A DNA stretch of 64,000 bases from Ichthyophis bannanicus (lineage: Eukaryota > Chordata > Amphibia > Gymnophiona > Ichthyophiidae). Within the stretch, counting starts at the first letter, position 1; each line of letters opens with the position of its first letter. Both the position numbers and the translations under genes were made by a program. The stretch lies in the NCBI GenBank assembly GCA_033557465.1, contig CM066032.1, forward strand, positions 56,146,955-56,210,954, in the 5' to 3' direction. The notes below the pieces were generated by a model. The model was not told the DNA's origin, ran no database searches, and worked only from the letters and a program-made list of their open reading frames with translations. Below are positions 43,064-54,059 of the stretch, one piece after another.

Positions 43064-43128
43064 GGATCCTGACGCTCTGCTCTGGTGCCTTACCGGCGTT
43101 TCAAACAACTGTTTTCTTCAGGAGATCC
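43064..43128 (-). ncRNA. Type I hammerhead ribozyme (HHR-D)
   Basis: Minus strand: helix I GGATCTC (43128-43122), core CTGAAGA (43121-43115), stem II AAAC/GTTT with loop AGTT (43114-43103), core GAA (43102-43100), helix III ACGC (43099-43096) with a 20-nt loop and GCGT (43075-43072), cleavage C 43071, then AGGATCC (43070-43064). Helix I has one mismatch (C-A next to the cleavage site) and one G-U; the rest pairs. The mismatch may reduce activity. Confidence 0.8.
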
Positions 43129-43496
43129 TTCCCCAAACCTAAAAACACAAACAACATCCTAAAAACCTACCCCTTACACCGTATTACTACCACTTATTCT
43201 ATTAAAAACACGCTCGAATATTAACTTACTATAAATGATGCTGCCCACGCTCTCGTATATCTTTCTCCCAAAAATGGCTCCAGTAGCTCTAAGAGACGCC
43301 GCGCATGCGGGGTGGAACTCACCACCCCTATTTAAAGCCCTGCTATTATCTACCGGCTCAAACAACTTTCATTCAATTGGATACCCATGTTATCACATGG
43401 GTAAACCTAATTTCTGTGATCTTATTTAAAAAGTACAGACCTTGATCACTTCTCTAATCAAAACAGTTCATTATCCTCAATGTACCGACCTTAGGT

Positions 43497-43970
43497 TCAT
43501 ATGCAAACCTGCCAATCTATGGTTAAATTCAGCCCCTTCGGGGTAACTGTGTCCAACCAATATATCCAATGCTGTTCACTCAGAAAGAGGGTTTCGTCCA
43601 ATGTACGTCCCCCATATGGACGTAATATTTGCTCTATAGCAAAACAACTTAACTGCTCAAAAGTATGTCCCTGAGTCAGGCAATGCGCTACAATAGGAGC
43701 CTCTAGTCTTCGACATTTCAAACGGCTACGATGTTCTCGTACTCTAACTCATAAAGAACGAAGAGTTTTACCTACATACATCAAGCCGCACGGACACTGA
43801 AGGCAATATATAACAGCTTCTGAAGCACAATTGGTGCTAGTTCGAAGAATGTAACTATTGTCATGATAAGTAAATCGTGTGCGTTCTGACATCACTATGC
43901 AAGGATCTATAAGGAACCTAGGATGCCAGAAATGACAGCTGAATTTATAAACAAATGGAACATGATTCTC
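43497..43970 (-). pseudogene. PLE GIY-YIG endonuclease domain
   Basis: Reads FSCHFWHPRFLIDPCIVMSE, then CASEAVIYCLQCPCGLMYVG, KTLRSL, a broken codon near 43750, and RSRLKCRRLEAPIVAHCLTQ, GHTFEQLSCFAIEQIL, FLSEQHWIYWLDTVTPKGLN. The IYCLQC..LMYVGKT segment supplies the domain's Tyr pair, and the Arg/Glu residues follow. The Cys/His-rich lead-in is typical of the PLE type. A stop/frameshift at about 43750 inactivates it. Confidence 0.85.
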
Positions 43971-43975
43971 AACAA

Positions 43976-44677
43976 GTGTTCCCCTAGGTACTCCAACTCC
44001 TGGGCAGAGACCAACTTGCTCTTTGCTATATTCACTACCCACCCTAGGCTCCGCAGAAACTGCACCACCCGGCAGGTAGCTGCCTCGCTTTCGCTCTTTG
44101 ACTTCACCCGAATTAGCCAATCGTCCAGGTAAGGGTGCACCAACACTCCTTCTCTACACAATGCCACCGCTATCACCACCATCACCTTGGTGAAATTGCG
44201 CGGCGCGGTCGCCAAGCTGAACAGCAAGGCCTGAAACTGAAAATGCTCCATGGGCACTGCAAAGCAAAGGTACTACTGATGCTTCACGCGAATTGGGATA
44301 TGCAGATACGCTTCCAAGAGGTCCAAAGAAGTGAGAAACTCTCCCTGTCGGACTGCCACTATGACCGATCTCAACGTTTCCATGTGAAAATGTGACACCC
44401 TGAGACACTTGTTTACCCCCTTGAGATCTAAGATTGGCCTCAGAGCCCCAACTTTTTTTGGCACTACAAAATATATTGAGTATCGACTGCATCCGTACTG
44501 GTCTACCGGAACCGGCCTTACTACTTTGAGGGCTATTATTCTTTCCAGAGTCTGCTGCACCGCTCGTCGTCTGGAAAGTGTCCTGCATGGAGACTGTACA
44601 AGGGCGTCGGACACCGGACGTTGGAACTCAAGAGCATAACCCTTCTGAATGACCTCCAACACCCACTGATCCAACAT
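43976..44677 (-). pseudogene. DIRS-2 reverse transcriptase
   Basis: QWVLEVIQKGYALEFQRPVS, YFVVPKKVGALRPILDLKGV, FLTSLDLLEAYLHIPIRVKH (motif A aspartate in SLDLLEAYLH), then in another frame HFQFQALLFSLATAPRNFTK and LVHPYLDDWLIRVKSKSESE, with the YLDD box intact. One frameshift near 44270. This is the only one of the three DIRS copies retaining both aspartates of the box. Confidence 0.88.
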
Positions 44678-45603
44678 AATTTGGACCCAGGCCGAATAAA
44701 AATCCCTCAGTCACCCTTCTACGGGTTCTAATCCCGCCTGGGCCCACCTCGCTTCATTGTGACTTTTTGAAGTTCGAGGAAGCAGAGGCTCCAAAACCTC
44801 TACCTGCTCCTCTGAATCCTCGAAACCCCTGGGATCTGTATTGGAAACGTCTCCTTTGAAACTGGCCATATCTTGATGGACGAAATCTACGAAACTCCCT
44901 CTGCTGGCTCTTAGAGGGAGCTAGAGGACGACCCTGCTTCGGCTTATCAAGTCAAGCCGGAAAAGGGTCATTGATGCCAACAGGCGCCGTTGGATATTTT
45001 GAAAATGTAATATCCAGAGTAAGGCAGCCGAATAGTCTGAGACCATTTCCGAGCATTGAATGTGCTTTTTGAATCAGCAACCCTCCCATTTTTCTGAGTT
45101 AGTTTGTTGATGTTGGAGTAATATTTTTCTAATGTATGACAATTAGATTACTCTATAAATTGGACCCGCACTTTTTGCAATCGTCCTACTTTGGATTCCC
45201 CAAGATCCTTGACCAACTTGTCCAGGTCCTCCCCGAAAAGGAGTTTACCCCACAAGGGCAGCTTCGCTAGCCGTGCTTTAGAAGCAGCATTCGCCGCCCA
45301 GTTCTGGAGCTATAGGTATCTGCGCGCCGCTATCACGGATGCCATACCTTTCGCCAACCCTCGAATCAGGTCATACTGTATATCTGCCAAATAAGCTGCA
45401 CCCGATTCCAGCCGGGCCGGCTCCTTGCTCGTCTCGTCTTCCCAGTTCCCCTTCATCTTTTGGGACCAACGCAGACATGCTCTTGCCACCCATGCTCCAC
45501 AAATGGCAGCCTGCATGGAGGTGGCATTGACATCAAAAACCTGTTTCAACAAGGTATCTAATCTCCTATCCTGTGCATCCTTAAGAGCGGCACTGCCTTC
45601 CAC

Positions 45604-46826
45604 ATAAGAACATAAGAACATAAGATATGCCATACTGGGTCAGACCAAGGTCCATCAAGCCCAGTATCCTGTTTCCAACAGTGGACAATCTAGGTCATAC
45701 GTACCTAGCAGTTTCCCCAAAAGACACAGGATCCGCAATGCTTGTCAAGCATGGATATCCTGGGTCCCTTTTTAATAATAGTTTATGGACCTTTCCTCCA
45801 GGAACTTGTCCAAACCTTTTTTAAACCCAGCTACACTAATAGCCTTTACTACATCCTCCGGTAACAAATTCCAGAGTTTGATTACACATTGAGTGAAAAA
45901 ATATTTTCTTTTATTAGTCTTAAATAGTTTACCCTGTAGCTTCATTGTATGTCCCCTAGTCTTTTTATATTCTGATAACATAAACAATCGATCTACATTT
46001 ACCCGTTCCACTCCATTCATTAATTTATAGACTTCTATCATATCTCCCCTCAGCCGTCTCTTTTCCAGGTTAAAGAGCCCTAAACTTTTTAGCCTTTCTT
46101 CATAGGAGTATCCTTCCATCCCCTTTACCATTTTGGTGACTCTTCTCTGAACCTTTTCTAATAACACTATATCCTTTTTAAGATACGGCGACCAGAATTG
46201 CACACAGTATTCAAGGTGCGGTCTCACCATGGAACGGTATAGAGGCATTATAACATCTTTTGTTTTATTTTCCATTCCTTTCCTTATCATACCTAGCATT
46301 CTATTTGCTCTCTTGGCTGCTGCTGCACACTGGGCCGAGGGTTTTAACATGTTATCCACAATGACGCCTAAATCTTTTTCCTGGGTGGTGGTTCCTAATG
46401 TGGAACCTTGCATTGTGTAACCATAGTTTGGGTTGTCCTTCCCTAGGTGCATAACTTTGCACTTGTCCACATTAAATTTCATCTGCCATTTTGATGCCCA
46501 GTCTTCCAATTTATCAAGATCATCTTGCAATTTTCCACAATCCTCTTGGGTTTTAACAACTTTAAATAGTTTTGTGTCATCTGAAAATTTGATAACCTCA
46601 CTCGTTATTCCACTTTCCAGGTCATTTATGAATATGTCAAAAAGCAGCTGACCCAGCACAGATCCCTGGGGTACACCACTATTCACCTTTCTCCATTGGG
46701 AAAATTGGCCATTTAGCCCAACCCTCTGCTTTCTATCTTTTAACCAGTTTCTGATCCACAGTAGTACACTGCCTTCTATCCCATGACTCTTTAGTTTTGC
46801 CAAAAGTCTCTGATGAGGGACCTTGT
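45604..46826 (-). mobile_element. CR1-A LINE, RT half, inserted in DIRS-2 gag
   Basis: CCAC at 45600-45603 and 46827-46830 flanks it. Frame 46826-45772 is open and encodes VPHQRLLAKLKSHGIEGSVL, NSGVPQGSVLGQLLFDIFIN, VIKFSDDTKLFKVV (the FADD box reads FSDD), then the complete CR1 C-terminus to EERSINYY. It is the longest CR1-A copy in the window and has no stop codon. The endonuclease is missing. Confidence 0.92.
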
Positions 46827-47092
46827 CCACTGGGATAGTCATTTTCTTAGTAACTGCTGACACAGCTGCATCTACCTTAGGAGACATGAACAGCTCATTA
46901 TCCGGATCCTGCAATGGGTAAAGACGCTCCATAAGTCTGGAACCCTTCATTTCTACCTCTGGCGCGTCCCATTCCTCCTGAATCATCTCTCTAAATACTC
47001 TATGGACCGGGAAGGCTCTCCGGGACTTTCAAACCGCCTGTATTAAGGGATCCTCCAAAGAGGAATCCCCCATTTGTTCCGTTACCGGCATG

Positions 47093-50000
47093 TTTAATTT
47101 ATTTATTTATTTATTTGTAAGTCTTTTATATACCGCCACTTCCCAAGATCAGTGGCGGTTTACATCAAACAACAAGAAATACATAGAACAGTTTAGAAAT
47201 AATTAGGTACATTAAACGGTAATTAGAACTATAAACATTAAGTATAAGCATATCTTGAAACTATTTACAAGCTTTTACAGTATTTATATATACATATGTA
47301 CATCGGGTTTCATCGTGTGTTCAGTTTTGAGAGTAGTGTTGTGACTATCAGAGCAGGTGAGAGCCTTGGTGATTTATGGAGGGTGGGTGGCCTTGTCGAA
47401 ATTATTATCTATGTTAGAGTAATATTGTGTAAATAGATATGTTTTTAATTCCTTTCGGAATTGCTTTAGGTCTTTTAACTCTCTTAATTGAGCAGGGAGA
47501 TTGTTCCACAATAAGGGGGCTACAAAAGAGAATGCTGTGTTACTTGTACTCTGTTTTGTTTTTCTGATTGAGTTGGGCACTAAAATGGTATTGAGGTTGT
47601 TCGCACGTCTTATTCTGTTATCTGAGGGAATTTGAAGCAATGTGGATAGGTATGATGGTGCAATCTGATTAATTAATTTGAATGTTATTAGAAAGATTTT
47701 GTATTGTATTCTACTTATTATAGGTAGCCAGTGCAGGGAATAGAGTATTGGAGTGATGTGATCAGACAGTTTAGCTTTAGCAATTATCCTTGCTGTTACA
47801 TTCTGAGCCATCTGTAAAATTTTTAAGTTCTTTTTAGGTACTCCTGATAGAATTCCATTGCAGTAGTCAATGTGTGGAATTATTAGTGCTTGCGTGATAG
47901 TTCTAAAGTCTTCGCTTTCTAAGAGGGGCCTTAATTGTTGTATTGATCGAAGCTTATAGTAAATTGTTCTGGTTGTTTTTTTAATGTGGTTAGTGAAGTT
48001 AAGGGCCTTGTCAAGGGTGATTCCCAAGTATTTAATCTCTTCTTTTATGGGAAGAGTAAAGTTCAGAATTGTGATATTGGTTGGTGGAGTGTAATTTATG
48101 TTTTTTGAAGTGATTAGTATCTCTGTTTTCTTAAAGTTAATTTTCAGATTATTTGATCATAGCCATTTTTCAGCTTCCATGAGGCAGTTTGATATTATGT
48201 CATAGTTTGGGTCATGTATATTGAATGCAGTGTACAGCATAATATCATCAGCATATATGTGATAATTCATTTTGTATTTCTGGAAAATAGTACAAATTGG
48301 TTGAAGATAAATGTTGAATAAAAGAGCTGATAAAGCAGAGCCCTGAGGTATTCCTTGTTCTTGAGGAAAAGGTGGGGATGAGTCTTGATTCATTTTTATA
48401 AATTGTGTACGGTCAGATATATACGATTTGAACCAGTCTAGCGTTGTTTTTCTTAATCCAATTTGATAAAGTCTTGATAGTAGTATGTTGTGATTAACAC
48501 TATCAAAGGCAGCAGATATATCCAGGAATACCAGTAGGTATGCTTGTTTTGTATTATCTAGACCTTTATTGAGAGTGTCCAAGAGTACAAGAAGGAGGGT
48601 CTCTACACTGTGAAATGGTTGAAACTCATATTGGTGGTCATCTAGTGGGGCATATGTATCAATGAAGTCTTGGAGTTGTAATTGTACAACCTTTTCAATA
48701 ATTTTTGTCAGAAAGGGAATGCTGGCAATTGGGCGATATGAGGTTGGGTCAGTCTCATTTAATGTTTTGTTTTTTAAAATCGGGAGGATTGCAGAGTGTT
48801 TTAGTTCTTGTGATAACTTCCCTTGTTGAAGGGAATCGTTTACTATATTTAGCAAAAAGGGGGCAAGTTCTTGTTTATCGTTTTGATCCATGTAACAGGA
48901 CATGGATCCAGGATGGATGTTGTGGTGTTGATATTTGATATTATATTTAGCAATTGTTTCTTGTCAATAGGCTGGAAGGAGTTCAATGTGTTGATGATGT
49001 TTATTGCTGTTATGGGATCAGGTATTGGTATCAGGGATAGTTTAAGTTTACTAGCAAAATAGTTTGCTAAATCTGACAAATTAATAGGGTTAGATTGGTT
49101 ATTGGTGGTAGGAGTTTTAGAAAGTGATTTTACAATTTCAAAAAGTTCCCTCGGGCGGTTAATAGCCTTTGTTAATATTGAGGTATGATGTTGCTTTTTG
49201 GCGTTGTTAGTAGCCGTTCTGTATATGTTAAGAGTTGAGATATAAAGTTCCCTAAACTCTGGTGTTTTCTCTATTAGCCATTTGTTTTCTATTTTTCTTA
49301 GTTTCTTTTTAATAGAAGCAAGTTCTTGTGTGTACCATTTTTCTGAGGATCTTTTGTATATCTTGTTAGGTTTAGTAGGTATTGGTTTGGAAGCTTCTTT
49401 TATTACATTATTCCACTGCTTAATAGCTTCATCAATGTTTGGGTTTGTATTTAACTGAGGTAATATTGTATCTAGAAATATATCTGGTCTAAATGTACAA
49501 AATCGTGGCCCTTGACGGGTTATAGTTTGCTGAAAGGAGGTGGAGGGGATATTGATAGCAAATTGTATCATAAAGTGATCAGACCATGGGACTTGTGTTA
49601 TAGATGGGGGGGGGGGGTGTAGTGACTTGTCTCTGGGAGAAAGATTAGATCGAGAGTGTTGCCTTTTGTGTGTGTAGGGTGTTTGACTATTTGTTTAAAT
49701 CCCATGTCTTCCATTGATTCTAGGAAAGTTGATTGGAGTGTATTATTAGTAGCTGCTAAATTGAAATCTCCCAATACCACATGAGGTTTGTTTAGGGAGG
49801 CTCTACAGGATGTTTCTAATATGGTTGTTATGTTGTCCACCTCAGATGATGGGGGTCTGTAAAATAAGCAGATGGCTAAGTTTCTATTTTCTATTTTTAA
49901 AATACCAATATTTTCTTTAGACTCACAAATCGTGGGAGAACAGTTCGAGCTAGATTTAGCCAAGATAAGTATACCACCTCCCTTTTTATGGTTACGGTTG

Positions 50001-50107
50001 CAGTAAAAAAGTGAATATCCCTTTACTTTTATCTGGTTTAGTAATATTGTATCTGAGTTGGACAGCCATGTATCTGGTTTAGTAATATTGTATCTGAGTT
50101 GGACAGC
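47093..50107 (-). mobile_element. L2-c LINE inserted in DIRS-2 gag
   Basis: 3' end at 47093 (TTTAATTTATTTATT..TATACCGCC), 5' end near 50107 inside the endonuclease; CATG occurs at both junctions. Coding on the minus strand falls into four frames: EN 50110-49598 (RNHKKGGGILILAKSSSNCS, VVLGDFNLAATN), linker 49571-48849, RT 48903-48157 (FLDISAAFDSVNHNILL, YADDIMLYTA), C-terminus 48027-47374 (FVAPLLWNNLPAQLREL). A handful of indels and stops; otherwise well preserved. Confidence 0.9.
48157..48903 (-). pseudogene. L2-c reverse transcriptase core
   Basis: 248 open codons: HSAILPILKNKTLNETDPTS, YRPIASIPFLTKIIEKVV, DDHQYEFQPFHSVETLLLVL (the usual Gly of YGF is Glu), FLDISAAFDSVNHNILLSRL, EQGIPQGSALSALLFNIYLQ, and YHIYADDIMLYTAFN. 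All catalytic aspartates remain. A stop at 48157 separates it from the thumb and C-terminus (48027-47374). Confidence 0.88.
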
Positions 50108-50553
50108 CATGCTTTCATTGTTTCGGAGATAAGAGCTAAAAGCTTCTCTCGCCTAAACACCCTTACAACCCTTGCCTGGTCCTCATGCTCCGCTATCTCG
50201 CCCTCTTCTAGGTCTATGTCAGCTTCCGAGTCGTCTAAATCTTCCGAATGATCGTCGGAGACCACCAGCTCTACCTTGTCTTTCCCTAGCCTAGACTTTT
50301 TACAAGGTACGCTATCCCCTACTCCGTCCAGGGGAGCTCCAGGGCGCTTGAGACCTAACACTTCCTCTGCTTCAGCAGACCCTCTTTTCCCCCAAGTGCC
50401 TGCTGTAACAGAGCCATAAATTCATGCGAGAATATTGCTTCCAGTCCCCCCCCGTAGCAAAGGTTGGGAAGTGGCGGCCTCTGGCAGTTGAAATTTAATG
50501 TGGACAAGTGCAAAGTTACGCACCTAGGGAAGAACAACCCAAACTATGCTTAC

Positions 50554-51956
50554 TGTCACAAGCACAACGCCTGAAGCCACTTGCCTTTAGTGGTCGAGGG
50601 GCGTGGTGGTTGAGGATTCCTTCTTCTATCCGCTCTTAGCAGCCTATTTCTTCGTGTTGGCTTCTGGAAAGTGTAGTACTGCTAAAATATGTTGGTGCTT
50701 TAAGTAGAAGGTTTGTAGTTGAGGTAACCGGGGGTAAGGCTTGTAACAGAAAGTTTATTTCCATAACACAAAACACAGCAGGTTCAAGGTATCATTTACA
50801 GGATTATAACTGTAGGATTTGCTTAAGGTACAGCAAATAATGGCAAACAAACTAAAAGAACTCAGAAATGGCTTTTAAAGTCCTCTTACTTGCAGAAGTA
50901 TTGCCTTTAGAAACTAGGCTGCCACTTTCCTTTTTAGTCCTTGTTAATCAGAGCATAAAGAAAAATTCAAGCTTAATTCTTCTACAGGAGTTTGGTTTCT
51001 GCCAGCCTCAAAAACCTCTCTAGGCTGCATTTCTACGTGAAACCAAACTTAGAACACAACAAAACATTCCAAGCTGTTATCAAAACTCTTAGCAGGCTTT
51101 TCATATAAGAGAGGAGCAAGCAAAAACTCTTATAGCAGCTAACTTGGCTTTTCTTGCCGTTGCACAGTTCAAACACAGGTGACAAACAAGCATGAATCAG
51201 AGCTTCCTGATCAGGCTTATGTTGCAGTAAATTTCCCTTTTAAAACATACAGGAATTTACCTCTACACTGCTTGTACCATATGGTTCACTTCCAAGGAGA
51301 ATTACTTCTTTCAGGGATAGCTTTCCTCAAGACTTCCTGTCTAGAGCTTGGCATAGAGAGCAATCCATAAAGCAATCTTCTTCCCCCAACTCTGACACTG
51401 GTTCTCCCAACTGCATGGGTTCTGACTCACTGACCTGGTCAGACTGCTCAGCTGACAACCTCTCTGGTGGTCTGAAAGCTTCTCCACTTCCTGGCCCCCA
51501 CCTCTGTTGCCAACCTGTTGCAGGGAATTCAGCTCTCTCAGCTCTGGGTAGCTCAGCTCTTCTCCAAGAATCAGCTCCTTCTCTCAGCCTCTGTCTCAGC
51601 TGCTCTCTCGGCTGCTCTCCTTCTCATCTCCCCCTCTCTGCATAATCTAACCCAGGTTTATACCTCCAGGGTTCTAACCCCACCTCTTTCTTTCCCAGGT
51701 GTTGGTAATCCCCCTGCCTTCTGTTATTAGAATAATCAGTGCACTTGTTAAAGTAAGGGCTTTGGTCCTCGTGCTTGCAATCCCTCTTTCTTACTTTATC
51801 AGTCATTGGCTGAAACCTGTTCCAGCTGGGGGTTTTCTGTCTTTGAAACCTGGCTGTGGCATTCTCTCCCTGCACTCCTAGAAGGGGACCTTTAACTAGG
51901 GTGAATTCATTATGCTTCTCACCTCCCCCACTTTCAGGATAGCTGACCTTGCCACA
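50554..51956 (-). mobile_element. Solo LTR 1, 1403 bp
   Basis: Begins TGTCACAAGC and ends GACCTTGCCACA, the TG..CA rule. TTAC at 50550-50553 and 51957-51960 is a 4-bp target duplication, and the CR1 sequence is continuous across it. No internal coding region is present. A TATA-like GGTATAAACC on the minus strand near 51657 and AATAAA on the minus strand near 50753 suggest minus orientation. It could belong to an endogenous retrovirus or another LTR retrotransposon; the 4-bp duplication does not decide. Confidence 0.85.
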
Positions 51957-52683
51957 TTACACAATGTAAGGTTCCACATTAGGAACCACCACCCAGGAAA
52001 AAGATTTAGGCGTCATTGTGGATAGCATGTCAAAACCCTCCGCCCAGTGTGCAGCTGCAGCCAAGAGAGAAAATAGAATGCTAGGTATCATAAGGAAAGG
52101 AATGGAAAATAAAACAAAAGATATTATAATGTCTCTATATCATTCCATGGTGAGACCGCACCTTGAATATTGTGTGCATTTCCGGACGCCGTATCTTAAA
52201 AAGGATATAGCGATATTAGAAAAGGTTCAGAGAAGAGCCACCAAAATGGTAAAAGGGATGGAAGGATACTCCTATGAAGAAAGGCTAAAAAGGTTAGGGC
52301 TCTTTAACCTGGAAAAGAGACGGCTGAGGGGAGATATGATAGAAGTCTATAAATTAATGAACAGAGTGGAACGGGTAAACGTAGATCGATTGTTTACGTT
52401 ATCAGAATATAGAAAGACTAGGGGACATGCAATGAAGCTACAGGGTAAACTATTTAAGACTAATAAAAGAAAATATTTCTTCACTCAACGTGTAATCAAA
52501 CTCTGGAATTTGTTACCGGAGGATGTAGTAAAGGCTGTTAGTGTAGCTGGGTTTAAATAAGGTTTGGACAAGTTCCTGGAGGAAAGGTCCATAAACCATT
52601 ATTAAGAAGGGATCCAGGATATCAATGCTTGACCCAGTACAAGCATTGTGGAACATGTGTCTTTTGGGGAAACTGCTAGGTAC

Positions 52684-53965
52684 TGTCACACCCTCACCAC
52701 CTGCCTCTAGCCTAGTGGGGCATGGTATCGGAGGAACTTCTCTCGATTGGCTTGGGCAAACTAACTTTCCCCAGGAGTATCTTGGGATATGTAGTTTGCC
52801 TTCAAAATGGCTTCAAGAAGAAGTTGTAGTCATGGTCCGGAGGTAAGGCAAAGTGACAGAATTGTATTTCTTATGCAAAAGTTCAAGTACCCTGTACACA
52901 GGACTCCTTCTTATGCAGGATTATTGGTAATACAGCACTAGAACAGCATAACTGCTTCACAAGCTTCAAGCACACACAGCTGCTTCAAACGTTTCTCAGC
53001 CCTGAAAAACAGCACTTCTTTAGCAAGGGTAAAACTGCCTCTTTTTAGCCTTGCCTTGTAAAACAATTAATGGCAACAATAAAACTTAGTCCCACTGGAA
53101 CAAAAGCTTCTTCTTAACTCCCTTCCCGGATTAAGTTTAAACCAAAATATGGGAGACACGGGCAGCAAATATTCACCAAGCTTTTTAGCTTCCCTGCAAG
53201 TTTTCGTGGCTGTGTCACAAACCTTTGGGTGCTAGCAAAAGTATCCCCGGCCTCCTGTTAGTTCTCTGGGTCTTGTTATTTCCAGCTTTAGGAGACCTTC
53301 TCAGAAAGTGTTAGCCCTCAGAATAACGGTTCAACGCACTTGGCTTGGCATAAAGTACAGTCCATAGGAATATCCATAGCCCTCAAGTCATCCTCAGCAG
53401 TATTGACTTGCATATCTTCAATTGTTGGAGCAGTGTCCCGTTCTGAGTTCTCAAAGCAGTGCTCAGTAAACAGCTCCCCCTTGGGTCCTAGAGTCACTCC
53501 TGTTCCCAGCTCTACCTGAGACAGCCGGTCAGTACCTTCAGCCTTCGGCCCGTCTCCTCTATGGCTCCGCTGTGTCTCCAGCTTCTCTTGGCTCTCTTGA
53601 GCCTCTTGTTTCTCCAGCTCCCCTTGTTTCTCCAGCCTCCCCTCTCTTTGCCTTAGCAGGGGTTTATATTTCCACCTCCAGGGTTCCAGCCCCTCCTCCT
53701 CCCTTCCGGCCCTTCCCAGGTGGTAATAATCTCTTCTCATGCCTGCAGGGACCTCATAGGAGTCTGGGTGTGGCACCCTGGGCTTTCTCTCTCTCTTCTT
53801 TCTCTCCCTTTGCGGGGTCTGAGATCCAGGCCAGGCAGGGATTTCGTGGGTATCGGTGTACACAGGATTCAGGTTACCCTTGAAATACACAACTGGGCTC
53901 CCCCCTAAGTCCAATTCCATGTCCTTTTCTATTCTCATGGGTTCAAGACGGGTGTCTCTGTCACA
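52684..53965 (-). mobile_element. Solo LTR 2, 1282 bp, related to LTR 1
   Basis: Begins TGTCACACCC and ends GTCTCTGTCACA, with GTAC at 52680-52683 and 53966-53969 as target duplication. It shares with LTR 1 the TGTCACA start and a TATA context near 53665 (CCTCCAGGGTTCCAGCCCC downstream on plus). The 241-codon minus frame at 53318-54043 is rich in E, R and K, crosses the LTR border and has no recognised family, so I do not call it a gene. Confidence 0.85.
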
Positions 53966-54059
53966 GTACGTATGACCTAGATTGGCCACTGTTGGAAACA
54001 GGATACTGGGCTTAATGGACCTTGGTCTGACCCAATATGGCATATCTTATGTTCTTATG

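Larger units (their letters stand above)
42861..43975 (-). mobile_element. Penelope-like element 3' part
   Basis: Contains the GIY-YIG endonuclease (43975-43497), a non-coding region with GCCGCGCATGCGG near 43300, and a hammerhead ribozyme (43128-43064). The RT is absent; the 5' boundary abuts DIRS-2 RT at about 43976. The ribozyme lies ~370 bp after the end of the reading frame, the same spacing as in the element at 9962. Confidence 0.85.
43976..50488 (-). mobile_element. DIRS-2: DIRS-type retrotransposon, RT and gag only
   Basis: DIRS RT at 44677-43976 and gag pieces at 45600-45177, 47092-46831 and 50488-50112. Later insertions are a CR1-A (45604-46826) and L2-c (47093-50107). Its RNase H and recombinase are missing where the PLE starts. 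A further ~200-bp AT-rich foreign segment seems to lie at about 44965-45175. Confidence 0.85.
45177..50488 (-). pseudogene. DIRS-2 gag-like protein, in three pieces
   Basis: N-terminal piece 50488-50112 with AFMALLQQALGG-type and LEEGEIAEHEDQARVVRVF blocks. Middle piece 47092-46831 with MIQEEWDAPEVEMKGSRLME and VDAAVSAVTKKMTIPV. C-terminal piece 45600-45177 with GSAALKDAQDRRLDTLLKQV, AAICGAWVARACLRW and LADIQYDLIRGLAKGMASVI. The pieces join cleanly once L2-c and CR1-A are removed. It is the nucleocapsid-like product of DIRS elements. Confidence 0.82.
50489..54059 (+). mobile_element. CR1-A LINE copy split by two solo LTRs
   Basis: Segments 50489-50553, 51957-52683 and 53966-54059 join into one CR1-A 3' part: LKFNVDKCKVTHLGKNNPNY at the left, then TTTQEKDLGVIVDSMSKPSA.. 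(51985-52560), then the 3' UTR ending in GGCATATCTTATGTTCTTAT. The RT frame 52018-52560 is open to the stop after VSVAGFK, where TAA replaces AAG exactly as in the copy at 29781. It is inserted in DIRS-2 gag at 50488. Confidence 0.92.

Noticed and set aside
53318..54043. 241-codon minus-strand frame rich in Glu, Arg and Lys
   Set aside because: It starts in the CR1 3' UTR, crosses the LTR border and has no recognisable domain; probably chance in LTR sequence.
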